A stretch of DNA of 64,000 nt from Engraulis encrasicolus (lineage: Eukaryota > Chordata > Actinopteri > Clupeiformes > Engraulidae). Positions 12,603-25,586 of the stretch are shown one piece after another. The position numbers and the translations under genes are program-made. The stretch spans positions 29,470,134-29,534,133 of the forward strand of contig NC_085872.1 of assembly GCF_034702125.1 (NCBI RefSeq), written 5' to 3'. The notes beneath the pieces were generated by a model. That model made no database searches. It was given only the letters and a program-made list of their open reading frames with translations, and was not told where the DNA came from. Each line of letters begins with the position of its first letter. Position 1 is the first letter of the stretch.

Positions 12603-15600
12603 GGCATGTTAGTCAGAACACACCCACAACCCCAGTGATGGTCACTCCATCACAATCTTCCTCACTAGCTTACATGATGTCTACCCTGGCCTTAACAGGG
12701 GAAAAAAAAGAAGAGAGGTCTTCCTGGAAGTTTTTGTTGCGTTGTTGATACACTGCTGTGTGAGTCCCGGGGCCTCAGCATGTGCCCATGCAGTGTTCAT
12801 GCAGCTGTACGCCTGCAGACCTCTCTGTGTCTGTCAGCCCTCCACCTCATGGGGAACCCTGCTCAAAATTGGCAGTTTTCTTTGTGGGACAACACTGAAT
12901 GTCATTTGGTACTCCTGCTGTGATGCATGAATGTTGTATTGACTCAAAAGCACTAGAAAGTGGGGAAATATATGACAAAACCTCATTCACAGTCACACAA
13001 ACTGTAGTAGAAAATAGAGTAAAAATAGAAAAAAATAAAGCCAAAAAGACTTGGCCTGGTTATCAACAACACATGTTGCTGTAAAGAACGAAATATGTAT
13101 TGACCTACTGGTTATATGGTGTAGTACAGAGCTTAGTATGTCCGACATACCAAATGTCAGCTTAATAACCCATCACTGAAATGCTTGATTATTACATTAA
13201 ATTTTCCATTTCTAATTATTTCAATGTGGGCTCACTACAAAGACAAAAACTCTAAAAAAACCAAAACTGATTAGTTTGTCTTTTATTTTTAAATCATTCC
13301 ATTAAGTGGATCTTTTCTGCTTTCTCTGAACAAAACCACAACCCTTTCTAATTTGTTTCTGCGCCTGCTGTTCCATCCACTCACTGGAGCATTAACAGAA
13401 GAAAACACAGCTTGCTTCCTTCCCTTTAAAACGATGAATAATTTAAGCATTATTTTTTTTGTAATCTTCACCTCTGCTATTTCCGATCCTTCCCACTGAG
13501 GATAATTCAATTTAGTGGAAGAACAATGCTTTTACAAACTGGCTAATATTGACCTGAATAAATCACATCCCCTACTACACCACTAAGCCTGGGTGAAGAC
13601 ACGCACGCACGCACGCACACACACAGACACACACACACACACACAAACACAAGACACCTGCTGAACACATCTTCAGTTAGCTCTTTGATGACAAGCTCAC
13701 TGATTCAAAAAAAAACCCCAAAAAAAACCAGTGACATTCTGTTATCTTTGTCAGGACCATCCCTGTTAATCACCACAGGTTTCAATTACTGCACAAGAAT
13801 TAAAAATCTGTGTAAGCATACCGAACCGAACTGACCTGTACCGAACCCAACAGTGCTGTAGCCTTCTAAGAGTAACAGGCTACTCTGTTCATGTGTTCAC
13901 ATTATGCTGCCACTACATGCAGTGGCTCATGTACAAGACTGAGAGAGAATGCGAGAAAAAACAGGTAACACTGTGCGGTCCGGTTCTCGATTCTGATTGG
14001 CTCATAGCCGTGGTCAATTGAGCGTAAACCTAGACCCTCCAACTGAAGATTCTATGCGCGTCTCAGACCAAGCACATCTATGTCGGTAATGACTCGAGAA
14101 TATGTTGCAGTTGGGGTAGGGAGTCTGCAAGAAGAGCGATGTTTATCGCCCCTTGCTGAGTTTTTGTAGCGAAGTGTGTGTCTGGCAGCGCGACGAACCA
14201 TCATTTTTGTATACCGTTACACACTGACTGACTTTCACACTGACATCAGGCGAACACCCTGTAGATTTTTGGGATACAGAGTGGCGGCCAAGACCACAAT
14301 AATAAGCCTGTCGGTCAATTAACCTGTTTGTGCATAGCCACTGTTATAACCTAATTGTCACCTAAATTGTAATGGCCATGTCGTAGCCTCTTACTGCAGC
14401 AAGGGTCGCCGGCGACTCTATTCACTTGCTGAAAATGCTTAACTACATCATAACAAACTTGCTATGACATTACAGAGTGCCATAGTGCTGTGCTAAGGGG
14501 TTAATCTGTATCTTAAGACTGTGTTAAGTCATAGCAATGTTTTTTTTTCAGCAAATAGTGAATGGGATTGCCAGCGACCCTATCTGCATGATATAGCTAC
14601 TGTGCAGTAAACCCCGGCTGAGACCTGTAGCAGACTCTCTGCAAGTCAATGCAGACCTTCACCTCTGCCTGCTGACATGCTACAAACATCACCAATGGAA
14701 AACACCTCCCCCATCACAAGAAGCAATCAATGAGAAACATGCTTTGGGAAAGATACTGTAGCAGTTGTCAAGTGTTTTTCACTTCTTTTTTTTCTTCGTC
14801 TTCTTCAATCACACAGTGGAATAAATTCAGTCACAGATGAAATTGAAAGTTGTATCCATAATATGGACAAATATGTTTCAATCTGTTAACCAAAGCAATG
14901 CTGAATGACAATGATCTAATAATTCTATATAAGGCAGGAGAGAGAGAGACTGGGGCACTATGCTTCAAGTGACTGGAAGTGTTAACTGGATTAAAAACGG
15001 CAAAAAAATGGCCTACTTGTGCAGCCGTGTTTGTCATGCTGTGTAAAATGAACCCACATTTCTCTGAGTGCTATGATATGATTATTCCTTCAATGTGAAA
15101 AATACATGTGGCATTTCAGATGCATTTTGCATAAATGAATTACAATTCAAAGAATTAATTAATGCTTTTCCCTGTCATGGCCTTTTCAACATAAGCGCAA
15201 ACTGTGAGGGACTTGAGTTAATCAGCAAATCCTTAATTTAACACTGGCTCCAGTTCCTCTAGTCAGCACTGATGCAGTATGAGGGCTCAAAAGGGTTTTA
15301 ATTTGAATTTTTAAAATACTTTTTATCTTCCTTTTTCATTTTCAAGAGGCAAGCCTATTGATGTGACTGACAAATAACACTTTTTCATTCTCTTCATCAT
15401 GTTTCCCATACAAACCACATACTGTATGTGAGAGAGGTTCATTTATAATGACAGACATCTACAATTAATGGGAATTTGATGGATTAAGTGAAGAATATTG
15501 ATTGAAATGCTAGCCTGATTCACCAGTCAGTTTCACTGTACTTTGCAAAGGCTGTCTAAAAATCACAGCATCAGGATTCATTCCCTCCATGGGTTCCATG

Positions 15601-15849
15601 GTCCAGTGTTTATTTTATTGAACTGATCTCCACTATTTGGTCATGACGCATGCAATGTGGTGTCAAGTGGTTTGGTCTACATCCATCTCGACAGCTTTGT
15701 TTAACGTTTACTTACACACTCAGATGGACACTTCAGTTTGACTTCATGGCTTCACTTCTGTTTGTTGACTTGGTGGTCTGGGGAAGCCTGTACAAACTTG
15801 CTGATAATCAGCAAAGTCTTTGTTTCCCCTGATTTGACCATGCACAGTA
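12603..15849. other. intronic stretch, no gene seen
   Basis: Contains an ACGC/CA microsatellite (about 13600-13652). A CpG-containing block at 13820-14300 has a repeated ACTGACTTTCACACTGAC motif reminiscent of 9218-9232, possibly an old transposon. The remainder is AT-rich. No exon recognised. Confidence 0.5.
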
Positions 15850-15857
15850 GCTGGTGT

Positions 15858-16190
15858 TAGGGGTTGGCGATATGACGATATTAAATTGTGAAATCGAGTA
15901 CAAGATCGTCTCGAATCTGCCAAAGTGGAGAAATCCCATAGATCGTCTTGCTGTGAGGATGTTTGCAGTATCAGATCAGAGTGATGTCTACTTACTTATC
16001 AGTGTGTGTCGTCAGTGTGTTTACATTAAATTAATTGCCAATTACAAATTGCAACTATATAAAATGCCTGTTTCTGTTTTTTTGTTGTTGTTGTTTTCTT
16101 TTCGATGGAAGATCATGATACAAAAATCGGAATCGAGATTTTATGTTACAAAATCGCGATATGACATTTTTGTCACATCGCCCACACCTA
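15858..16190 (+). mobile_element. non-autonomous hAT-like MITE (333 bp)
   Basis: Ends TAGGGGTTGGCGATATGAC and, inverted, TAGGTGTGGGCGATGTGAC. Flanks GCTGGTGT and GTTGGAGT match at 6 of 8 positions as an eroded 8-bp duplication. Internal AAATCG motifs repeat near both ends. Confidence 0.8.
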
Positions 16191-16198
16191 GTTGGAGT

Positions 16199-17124
16199 GA
16201 TATTAAACTGAATGTAGGCACTAAAGATGGAGACAGCCTGGCTTACAAAATCCATGGTAAAAAATAAGTACCAGCAGACTTTACACATGCCCACAGAATT
16301 CCTTTTCTTGGTGTTGCAAACCTTTACAATTAATCACAGATTTGGATATTGCACACAAAAAACATTGTAAACTGGACACATTGACGTCAATGGAAAATTG
16401 TTTTAGTTGGATGCTGGGGACAAGTTTTTTTGAGATTTGAGAACAAGCTTTTGTGTCATGCCATTCCAGCACAGTCACAATCCACATGAGACCAACAATC
16501 TGCCAAGTGTGATGACACATTTTCCTTGTACCACTGCTGTACTTCGGTAGGTGTGTGTGTGTGTGTGTGTGTTTGTGTGCGTGTGTGTGTGTGTGTAAGT
16601 TACAGTACAGTACCGATATTGTTTTCTGCAGAGCATCCTATGACAAGGGCGTTGGCATACAGGAGGCAAAGCCGACCGGCAATAATAGGGGGTCCCTCTC
16701 AGTTGAAAGGATGTCCTCTAGGACAGTTGAATATTACATTAGTTCACTGCAACAATTATGGGAGAATCCCTTTCAAATCGATGGATATGGGGCTCACTGC
16801 CAGGCTTCCGCTTTAAGGGTCTTAGAGTACCAAGAAAAAAATCTTTGTGTGGTCTTCTTTGATGTCGCTGATTGGCTCTGCCCATGACATTTATCTCTGC
16901 TGAAAGCAGGAGGGTTAAGAAACAAGTACAGCATCTATGCAGAAAAAAAAATCCTGTTCCACTTTCTATAACAACATGACAATGTAGAAAAATACACATA
17001 ACTAAAAGTGATAAAGCAGTTTAAGTTTGAAGGGCATCCCTGTGTTACCCAAACAGGCAATGTCAGACAACTGTTCTCTGCTACTTTATGGGAAGTTATT
17101 AGGGTTCTAAATTTTGTTTATAAC
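16199..17124. other. intronic stretch, no gene seen
   Basis: Contains a (GT)n microsatellite at 16551-16596. An ORF of 110 codons covering 16555-16887 starts in that repeat and shows no known domain. Confidence 0.5.
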
Positions 17125-17257
17125 CTGACTGCGCGAATCTAGCTGCGCACAACTCAATCTCTGATTGTTGGAAACCGCTGTCGGTCAAAAAATTAGCTCA
17201 CATGGTTGGCTGCCAGTGTCTTGCCCCTCCTCATAATATTGTGTTAATAAACCCTGA
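17125..17257 (+). repeat. interspersed repeat, copy of 39437-39572
   Basis: About 130 bp, with GCTGCGCACAACTCAATCTC and TGATTGTTGGAAACCGCTGT blocks shared with 39437-39572 at high identity. Unclassified. Confidence 0.75.
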
Positions 17258-17314
17258 GAACCCATGTATACTGTACCTTAATGCAAAAGTGAATGTGGAG
17301 CCAGGGAAAACATT

Positions 17315-17735
17315 ACAAGAACTAGAAATGCACCCAGAGACCCCTGCCAAGGAAAGTGTTTAATGGAACATTTGACTATGTTACACACCCTATTTTTATT
17401 TTAAGTCTTTCTGCCTTCTTTTAGTGGAGTTAGAAACTGGAATGTCAAAATTCGCCCTGTCCTGCAATTCAATTTGTGGGCACTAGGGGCATCTAGATTT
17501 CTAGCTAACAATGGTGAAGAATCTTAATAAAAACATCCTGGTTCCAGTTTGTGATTCGGATCACCACCAACATTTAATCACTTGGTCATTTCCAACAACT
17601 CCACAAAGTTTCATTCAAATCCGTTCATAGGTTTTTCAGTTATCCTGCTGGCAAACAGACAAAAAGACAAACCAACAGACAAACCAACGCGACTGAAAAC
17701 ATAACCTCCTTGGTGGAGGTATTACCTAGAAATGC
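17315..17735 (+). mobile_element. RTE-type LINE 3' end with flanking partial repeat
   Basis: From about 17525 the sequence (AATCCGTTCATAGGTTTTTC, a CAAACCAAC-rich tract, then AACCTCCTTGGTGGAGGT) follows the characteristic 3' tail of fish RTE-type non-LTR retrotransposons. The part before 17456 recurs inverted at 1781-1935 and, partly, directly at 17736-17840. Confidence 0.6.
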
Positions 17736-17842
17736 CCGAAAGAGTGCAGAGCTCGGCAAAGGAGGCTGCTTGATAGAACATTTGACTAGTTTACATCCTT
17801 TTATTCAAGTCTTTCTGCCTTGTTTTTGTGGAGGTATAAAGT
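17736..17842 (+). repeat. partial direct repeat of 17324-17440
   Basis: CTAGAAATGC, AACATTTGACTA and AAGTCTTTCTGCCTT blocks appear in the same order as in 17324-17440. Confidence 0.7.
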
Positions 17843-18213
17843 GGACGATCCCGAATCGATCTGGCAATTTTTTTTAAGTTTCAATTACTTCCATGGATAT
17901 TTCGGGAGCAAATGAATGTTAAATTAAATAAAAACACTTCAAAACATTGCAAGACTGATACAGACTGATACAGAAAACAGCCAATAAATTGTTGCTCAGT
18001 ATCTGACTACTTGTATTGCCTCATCATGACTGATTAAACATTTGCTTTGCTTTCAGTAGAAATGTAATACATTGCAATGCATTGTAGAATTGAATCGGAT
18101 CGGATCGGATCAAATCGCATAATCGAATCAAATCGAATCGCTACCTCCTGAATCGCTACCTCCCGAATCGTGATCGAATCGGATCGTGAGGACAGTGCCG
18201 ATCCACACCACTA
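17843..18213 (+). mobile_element. probable hAT-like MITE with (ATCGG)n-rich end
   Basis: Ends near GATCCACACCACTAATA, the usual terminus of fish AGTGGTGTGGATCGG-type hAT MITEs. Subterminal tandem GGATC/AATCG units occur at the right end. The left end (AAGTGGACGATC) is eroded and no target duplication is clear. Confidence 0.45.
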
Positions 18214-19372
18214 ATATCGAGTACATGTAGCTCTACCTCCTTCTCAATAGCACCATTGCACACCGCTTTTTCTCTTGCCCTTATGTGGTAAAATGACTGC
18301 ATGTGCGAGTATTCTGAAAGAAGGGAGTGCAGAGAGAAAAATATACAGTGTCAAGATATCACTTGGAGAGTAGTCTGGGACCAAATACAATCAAGAAGAT
18401 GTCAAATCAACTCTGTAAGTGTTGAATTATAACTGCAAAATGTACTGTGGACTCCTTGCAGACTGTACCAATTATCAGGAAGAAAGAAAAGAAAAACTGG
18501 ACATAATTCCCCTGTAAAGCCGAGACACAGTCCTCCCCTTCCACAGAAGGCATGTAGATGTCTACTGGGAGATAAAAGTTCTCTGCCCATGTGATAATGA
18601 TATGGGTGTCCTATATACTCTTGACAATATACCAAAGTATCATACACGTACTTGGCTATACTGTAGACACACCAAACATGGTCAGATGTGTCAGACCCAT
18701 TAGTCCTACAGTCATAACAGCTGGGACACATTGTATGACCCATGCATTCAACATTTTTTTTCTCACCGCAAGCACTGAAGGCTACTTCTTCAAGGCAATA
18801 ACAGAAGAATTGGTAGTGAAGCTCATGCATTCAATTGTAAGTTAGCTAGCCCACTTACTGGGCATGTCGGAATAAACTTCAAATAGGCTACCAGCTGGTC
18901 TCCCCAGTTCAACTCAATTCAGGGTTAACATCATTGCAGCTCATTGTTGTTCTGAGAGGAATCGTGTGTGAATTTCAATTGACATGTCACTGCGGTTTGT
19001 GTTCTTTGCAGACGTGTTGCATGCATACAGCATGACTGAGATTCAACAACAGTTATAACCAAAGACTCCCTAGGTTGAAATTCTGCCTTTAACCACCTCT
19101 GTTACAACATATAATATAATGGAAAAATAGAGTACTCCTAAGTTACTTCCAAGTTTTTGCAGTTCCACAATAGCAGGGAAAAAAATGGATTTATGCAAAT
19201 TAAAACTGTAAAACATTTCATACTGAACGGCATGTCATTCATTCAACTACATACGCTGAATCTAATCAACCAAATTAAGATGATTCAGGGTTAGGAGGAT
19301 GTAGGATAACTTAAGTTGTGATAGGCCACCGCTCATCTGTTTAGAAGGTGCAGGATTCAGTAAAAAATTCTG
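18214..19372. other. intronic stretch, no gene seen
   Basis: Holds the longest ORF here free of simple repeats (142 codons, minus strand, 18402-18830). It is cysteine-containing but resembles no family I recognise and has no matching splice context. Considered non-coding. Confidence 0.5.
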
Positions 19373-19442
19373 TATAAAAAGAAGACAATCTGCACACTTC
19401 AGGTCTATTTTTGTGCAAAGAAGCTTTACTTGACTTGCAAGC

Positions 19443-19466
19443 TTTCGGTCCTTAGACCTTCATCAG
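19443..19466 (-). ncRNA. hammerhead-ribozyme-like core, minus strand
   Basis: Mirror copy of the plus-strand core in the other arm of the palindrome, with the same CUGAUGA, stem II and GAAA arrangement. Confidence 0.5.
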
Positions 19467-19500
19467 GCAGAGTGCATACTGCTACTCGTATGCACTCTGC

Positions 19501-19524
19501 CTGATGAAGGTCTAAGGACCGAAA
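19501..19524 (+). ncRNA. hammerhead-ribozyme-like core, plus strand
   Basis: CTGATGA, then a 4-bp hairpin GGTC-TAAG-GACC, then GAAA: the invariant catalytic-core order of a hammerhead (CUGAUGA, stem II, GAAA). A possible stem III (CTTG-CAAGT-CAAG) follows, with a bulge. I could not draw a convincing stem I, so self-cleavage is unproven. Confidence 0.5.
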
Positions 19525-19594
19525 GCTTGCAAGTCAAGTAAAGCTTCTTTGCACAAAAATAGACCTGAAGTGTGCAGATTGTCTTCTTTTTATA

Positions 19595-20195
19595 GGAGGA
19601 TGTAGGATGAAATCAACTGAAATCAGCTTTGCCCACTGTTTCCATATGGCTGTTCACAAATCAGTAGTAGTATCCCTGCAACTTCCATACTCTCTGGACC
19701 ACAGTACATGACAACTACTTACTTGACTGCAGTGTTCAAATAGCATGTAGTCCAACAAGGGAGGATAACACAAAAAACAAAACCACGCTGTTTTCAAAGG
19801 AATACATTTCCTTTGATGTAAGGATCGTGGTGTCAGTAGGCGGCGAACTCTAGGCTGCAGGTATGCTCTGCTCTATTTGTTGTATGTCATGAAGAGAACA
19901 AAATGTGCCCTGTGCTCTGAACTTGGTGAAATCCTGTGCAAACCAGGCATTAACTTACAAAACATAAATAGAAAAGTCACTGCATTTGGGATGATTTGAA
20001 ATGCGGTGAGGTTTCGTCTATCAAGCCTGCAAAAATTAAACAATGCAACTAAAGGAAACTGAGAGTGGCATGAAAATGCATTCTTCATGTAATTAGCGGT
20101 ACATTTTGATTATTTTTGGATTGACATGGACCAAATTGCCATTCCAGTGTTCCCCTTTTTGGCCAGTCCTGCCTGAATAGATGTCATTCAAAATA
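19595..20195. other. intronic stretch, no gene seen
   Basis: No recognised element. Confidence 0.5.
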
Positions 20196-20291
20196 ATAGA
20201 TCAATCAATTTTAAGTGGGTATACTGAAATCCCTGAAATTTAGAAGTGGCTATACTCCGTATACCCGCATTCTACGTAGACTACACCACTG
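20196..20291 (+). mobile_element. truncated hAT-like MITE, relative of 59209-59397
   Basis: The right half matches 59300-59397 (GATCAATCAATTTTAAGTGG through ACGTAGACTACACCACTG). The left terminus is missing or diverged. Confidence 0.75.
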
Positions 20292-21239
20292 GTTATGACT
20301 CTGAGAGGCAGAGGTGATAACATGCCATGCGGAACACACCATGCCAATACGTGTTGCCATGCCATTGCAAAGAGATCGAACCTCATTTACATTCTGCACT
20401 GTACTTTAAGTCGATCTTCTGCCTGTCCATACTGTCCAAGGAGAAAACTATTAACTTGTGCCAGCGCCTCATGTATCCATATCACCATCTGTTCATAATT
20501 GCCTCAAATCATTCACTCAATCATTCTTACTTTTTTAGCCACACAACTTTTCCTGGGCAAAAAAAACGATGCATCATTTTACTGATGCTTAGACCATTGT
20601 ATTGCTCTTTATTTTGGGATTTCAGTTAATGTGGACCTAAGTGAACTTGTATGGATTCCTCTGTGGTTGATCCCCATCAGTTTTATATGCTGACAGCAAG
20701 GGTGATTAGGCAGTGCCCTCACGACTCTGAGCCTTAAAGCAAATGAAGCATCCACATCTCCCTCAAGCCCAAATGTACTCACCAAGGATTACAATTGCTC
20801 AATATGGACAACGAATGGTGCAGTCAATATTAAATATCATGAGGGAATGGATGGGGGTCATAAATTCAATTACGTTGTTGGAAGGGTTACATGACGGCTT
20901 AATGAAAGATTTATTCTATTTTCAGGTTGGATTTTACTGACAGCAGTGCGCACAATTGTTTTCCGGAAGAGGGTGAGTGCAATTGACCCATGGCAATGAA
21001 ATTCCCAAACAGAGCCTCTGTTAGAGTAGTGAGCCAGACCATAACAATTCATTAATAGTCAATGCAATTTTTACAGGATCATATACAGATAGTTTCTCAC
21101 TAATTGAATACAGGTGAAGGTCTGCATATGTCTATTATCGTTCAATGGAGCGAAATAACAAGCCTCTCATTTTCCTGTTGAAATAAACAATTTCTCATGC
21201 AATGCAACAGTGGTGTGATAACCGCAGTGCAAGGTAACG
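20292..21239. other. intronic stretch, no gene seen
   Basis: No recognised element or exon. Confidence 0.5.
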
Positions 21240-21376
21240 CTGCCACCCAGCTGATTGGGATCAGTATGGGGTTCACGACCTTACTCAAGAACACTTCAAC
21301 ATGGTCAGGAGGAGGAGTTGGAATCTAACCAGGGAATGCTCCAGTTGTTGGTCGACTGATTTGCCACCTGAGCCCA
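21240..21376 (-). mobile_element. tRNA-derived SINE fragment
   Basis: On the minus strand, a B-box-like GGTTAGATTCC is followed by GTTGAAGTGTTCTTGAGTAAGG, the core found in fish SINEs of the same type as 3652-3860. Confidence 0.65.
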
Positions 21377-22662
21377 AGCCATTGTTGCCACGGTAGTGTG
21401 TTCTATCCTCCTTCATAACATTCCATCAAAGCTCCCCTTCACCCCTCTTCACTCTCCTTCACCACATTTCCTGAAGAACTGGGAGCCTGATCAAATATTC
21501 CCATGTGCATCCATTCCAAAGGAAATGCACTAGCAATTTGCATAGTAATTACAAACATTACTGAGGATCTCTATCAAGGTTGCTGACTTGGATATCTGGC
21601 CATTTTCATGAAATCTTGCAATGTTTTTAGAGAGTGATCTTTTCCGTCCATCTTGCTAAAGGAAATCCCATCTGAGTTGCCTGGGTGATAAATGACACAG
21701 CTATAACTTGCTCAGTACCAGTTAACTTTCCAGCTAAATACATTGGTGTATTTTGGTGGTGAGAAAATCCACATTGTGTTAAAAAGCTCTAGTTACTTCC
21801 ACACTAATAACTTTGATACACCTCACTGTTGTGTTTTAACATTGCATTGTCAAAAAAAAAACATTTGTTAGGCTGTTCAAAACACTTTCAGCTGTGCTTT
21901 TCACACCACACAAGACCACCAACATTACATGACAAGTGTCAAATTCAGACATTGGGGAGAGTAATGCTCCTTGACCTCTGTCGCTGTGATGTCATAGCAT
22001 TAAGCATTTATCAGTTTGACACATTTACCACACATGGTTATTTGTGAAAAATGGTTATCCTTCCTAATGCCATACAATCATCTGGAGTTTGAATATGTCA
22101 TTTTTCGTGGTCCTTAAGGGGTTAGTACTGTGTCATGACAGCAGCAATTTTCAATATAATTTTCTAAAGCAGACCAGCTCACGGCCCAACTAATTGCATA
22201 TTACACTTATGTGAAAAATCAAACCCCTCAGCCTGCATTTACTGTCTCTCCTCCTTAACAGCAGCTACAGATGTAGCCTAACTGGCATTAACACCTGTCC
22301 ATACAAGCAAAACAGAAAGAGATGGTATTAATATAATAATAAATCCACACACTAGGATTAGGATTTAACACTAGGATTTATTTTTAGAAAAGATATTTGG
22401 GTGGCCAGCATTATTCTCGGTTCTTGTCAGTCTTTCTTGTGATCTTCCTATTTGTTTCATTAGATTAGTATAATGTATTCTGGTAAAAAAAAGTCTCTAT
22501 GGAAGTTGGTTGCTGATATTATTTGCATATACCCGTATATTATTTGGCATATACCCGTATATGCTTTGACAACCACAGTAAATAGAGTTCTTATGTACTG
22601 TAACTCGTGAGCTCAAGGCAAGAGAAGACTAGCTACTTTCAACTTTGATGAGGTGTGACGGG
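21377..22662. other. intronic stretch, no gene seen
   Basis: AT-rich. A short duplicated CATATACCCGTATAT motif lies near 22530-22562. Confidence 0.5.
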
Positions 22663-22975
22663 AATGTGTTAATGGAATGACTTGAGTCTCGAGTTAAAGT
22701 TTATGGGTGTTCGCTTTAACCACTTATTCACCACTATCTTTAGCAACTATGAACAAAGACCTCATAAGATGCTACAGTAAATCAGGAAGGATTAATGTTG
22801 AAAAAGAAATCACCAACAAGCACTATGTGTTAATATAGAATGACTTAATTATCAAGCTAAAGTTGATGCATATTAGGTTTAACCCCTTATTCACCTCCAT
22901 CTTCAGCAGCTATGAACAAAGACCTCACAAGATGCTATATCAGAAAGTATTGAGGTTGGAAAAAAAACAAGCACT
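22663..22975 (+). repeat. two tandem copies of a ~155-bp unit
   Basis: 22663-22823 and 22824-22975 share ordered blocks such as CTATGAACAAAGACCTCA and ATGTGTTAAT with moderate divergence. Confidence 0.75.
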
Positions 22976-23034
22976 TCAGAATACATATAGGCCTACTAGT
23001 TTCCATTCTTCAAATCACTGAGATAGGGATTTCT

Positions 23035-23317
23035 GGTAACACTTTATTTTAGGGATACATCTATTAGCACTAATACATACAATGTTAATGCCTCCATAAG
23101 TAACTTGTAAGTTATGTACTAGGCAAACGCTGAGGCCTACTAGGTTCTTACTAAGGTTAAATTGGTAATAAATCCGTTATTGTGCATGAACAAGACATTT
23201 GCGAATACATGCCTAACAAATGTTTGATTTTGCTTTGCACATGCCTTACAAGTTACTTAAACAGGCACATTGTATGTATTAGTGCTAATAGATGTATCCC
23301 TAAAATAAAGTGTTACC
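23035..23317 (+). mobile_element. 283-bp MITE, copy 2 of 2
   Basis: Terminal repeats GGTAACACTTTATTTTAGGG and the exact inverted form. Flanks GGATTTCT and GGATTTTT form an 8-bp duplication with one mismatch. About 90% identical by eye to 11254-11537. Confidence 0.9.
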
Positions 23318-23342
23318 GGATTTTTTGTGACATGCTCTTCAG

Positions 23343-23676
23343 CAGTGGTCTCCAATTATTTTTCTCCAAGGGCCAAATTATGTCGAGTAATTGAGGCTGT
23401 GGGCCAAACCAATACCCCAACCCAATGAGAAACAAGTTACATGTCTGGAAGGAAAACAGATTTTAGCTTTTTCGTTTTCCCTTCTTGTCAATGTCTGAGA
23501 CTGTTAGCATAAGATCTAACTCTCTGTGAATGCTTTGGAGATATATGACCCAATGAAGTTTAAGTGATGAAAATCACACACATTTACAATTTCATTTGTT
23601 TTGACCACATGGTGGGCCAAATGTTCGCCATGCCCGGGCCGGATTTGGCCCGCAGGCCTTTGTGTGGAGACCAAGG
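23343..23676 (+). mobile_element. non-autonomous hAT MITE (334 bp)
   Basis: Ends CAGTGGTCTCCAATT and inverted CCTTGGTCTCCACAC. Flanking 8-mers CTCTTCAG and CTCTACAG match at 7 of 8. The interior has the GGGCCGGATTTGGCCCGC motif common to this fish hAT group. Confidence 0.85.
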
Positions 23677-23684
23677 CTCTACAG

Positions 23685-24882
23685 TGTGGAGACTTTAAAT
23701 AACCAGTGCACTGCCTACCCACTGTGTACCCACCATTACAAAAGGATGTGGTGGGCTCAATTTCAAGAGCTACACTTCAATAGGCAATACAGCCAGGGAA
23801 GTGTGGGCACTCAATCACGCACCAGAGCTATACATGTTCACTGAATCACAGGATGGTAGAATATTCATGGGAGATTGGCCTTTTCCATCATTTTGCTATT
23901 ACTGTAAAGATTTCTTTTTTGTTTTCAACTCAAGGTTCATCTGTTTTGGATGATGGCAGTCACCACGGAAACGGGAGTCTAATCTGTACAGGGGAACATT
24001 ACAGAACTCGAAAAACTCTCTTCAAGAGACGATATTGTTATAACCCCAGGAAATTGTGTGATATTTCAAGCTGTTCAAACACACTATCCTACAAGATCTG
24101 ATGCAAACTGTTTAACTGTTGTGATAGCCTCACAAGAAGGGTTTGTATTTATGGTGGAGAACATGTGACAATGTGGAAACATCACTGCCTGTCCAACATC
24201 GTCTGAACATTCATTAGAGGCAATTAGATCCATTACTATGGCCAACAGCCAAAGAAAACGTCAACGTGTCAAACAAGTGTTGTCTCATTCTCAACCTTCC
24301 TGGAGCATGCTGTCAAGTTTTTTTTTTTTTTTAAATCTTCAAAAATACGGAAAAAAGGGTCTTCATAATGAACACTATATGGAGCTGAGACAGGATGGGG
24401 ACACAGTCATATACAAAGAGATGAGTCAGATGTTGATGCAGTGCACAAACAAAAAATATATAGGGTACATTTTGACAGAAGTGGCAGATACAGTAATATA
24501 CAGAGAAGACTATTCCGAGGGTCTGGATGGGTAAACTTTCTCTTGGCTATGAATAGCCTGCAAGGCTGCCAGCGCTGCCTTACGTTTTCAGAACCAGTCA
24601 GTGCTCTCAAAAGCACTGACACAAGTCAGTGTGCGGTTTGTCTTTCCCTTCTCCCTTTTGCCCTCCAATGTAACGAGAAACACAACTGACAGGCCTAATC
24701 CACCTCCTCCTGAGCGGTGGACAGCAGGGCTGACAATTTACGATGATCAATCACACCGTGTCGGTGGCCCCTCTCGGCGATGCTGCCACCAGCTCCTCTG
24801 CATTACAGCAGAGGACATGAGGAGGCTTAGGGAGATACAGAACCATTACCACATGGTATTTGCAAAGCCAAATGCCAGTGCA

Positions 24883-24885
<3 letters not shown>
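23685..24885. other. intronic stretch, no gene seen
   Basis: No recognised element. A poly-T tract lies near 24320. Confidence 0.5.
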
Positions 24886-24950
<65 letters not shown>

Positions 24951-24992
24951 GTGAGTGAGTGAGTGTGTGTGTGAGAGAGAGAGAGAGAGACT

Positions 24993-25062
<70 letters not shown>
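24886..25062. repeat. (GA)n microsatellite with (GAGT)n interruption
   Basis: Long GA tract split by a GAGT/GTGT segment near 24948-24972. Confidence 0.97.
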
Positions 25063-25067
<5 letters not shown>

Positions 25068-25586
25068 TGGCTGCGTGCAAAGAAGGATAAGTGTTAATAT
25101 TAAGTGTTAGGATCAGTGTTAATATTTTGTCAAGAGCGGGAATGGGCATGCCCACCTCCCCAAACACTACACAACAAGCCCGCATGAGGGCTACTCAGCT
25201 ATGAGCCATATAATTGGCAGACTATACCTTGTTGGACCACACCCAGGAGCTCATCTATACTGAGCGAAAACAGCCTCTAAATAAAGTATATGGGAGGGAT
25301 AAACACAGGCCGAAAAAAGAGGACGGACACGGTCTTGAAAAATGCATGGAGCTTTTAAGAAGCCTCTTTGAGGCCTTTGTAATATTGATGCTTCAGAAGG
25401 ACCGGTGGTGGCAAGCGCTGGCTTGTGGTGGTTTACCCAGGAGGTTGTGTACTTGAGGGAAAACGTTCAATTGTCTCAACAGCCTAATGGTTCAGGTACA
25501 AAATGGGGAAAAATTCAATCAGCTAGCTAAAGGTCAGGGCCTAAACCTTACCAGGCCTACCAGGGCAGCCTACCAGGGAGCATACC
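25063..25586. other. intronic stretch, no gene seen
   Basis: Unique-looking sequence with no recognised element or exon. Confidence 0.5.

Larger units (their letters stand above)
19373..19594. repeat. perfect 222-bp palindrome (107-bp arms, 8-bp loop)
   Basis: Positions 19373-19479 and 19488-19594 are exact reverse complements around the loop TGCTACTC. Each arm carries a hammerhead-ribozyme-like core (see separate entries). Exact identity over 107 bp implies a recent origin, gene conversion, or a foldback artefact of sequencing or assembly. Confidence 0.97.

Noticed and set aside
18402..18830. 142-codon cysteine-containing minus-strand ORF
   Set aside because: No family resemblance, no start or splice context supporting it, and it lies in the intron of crhr2.
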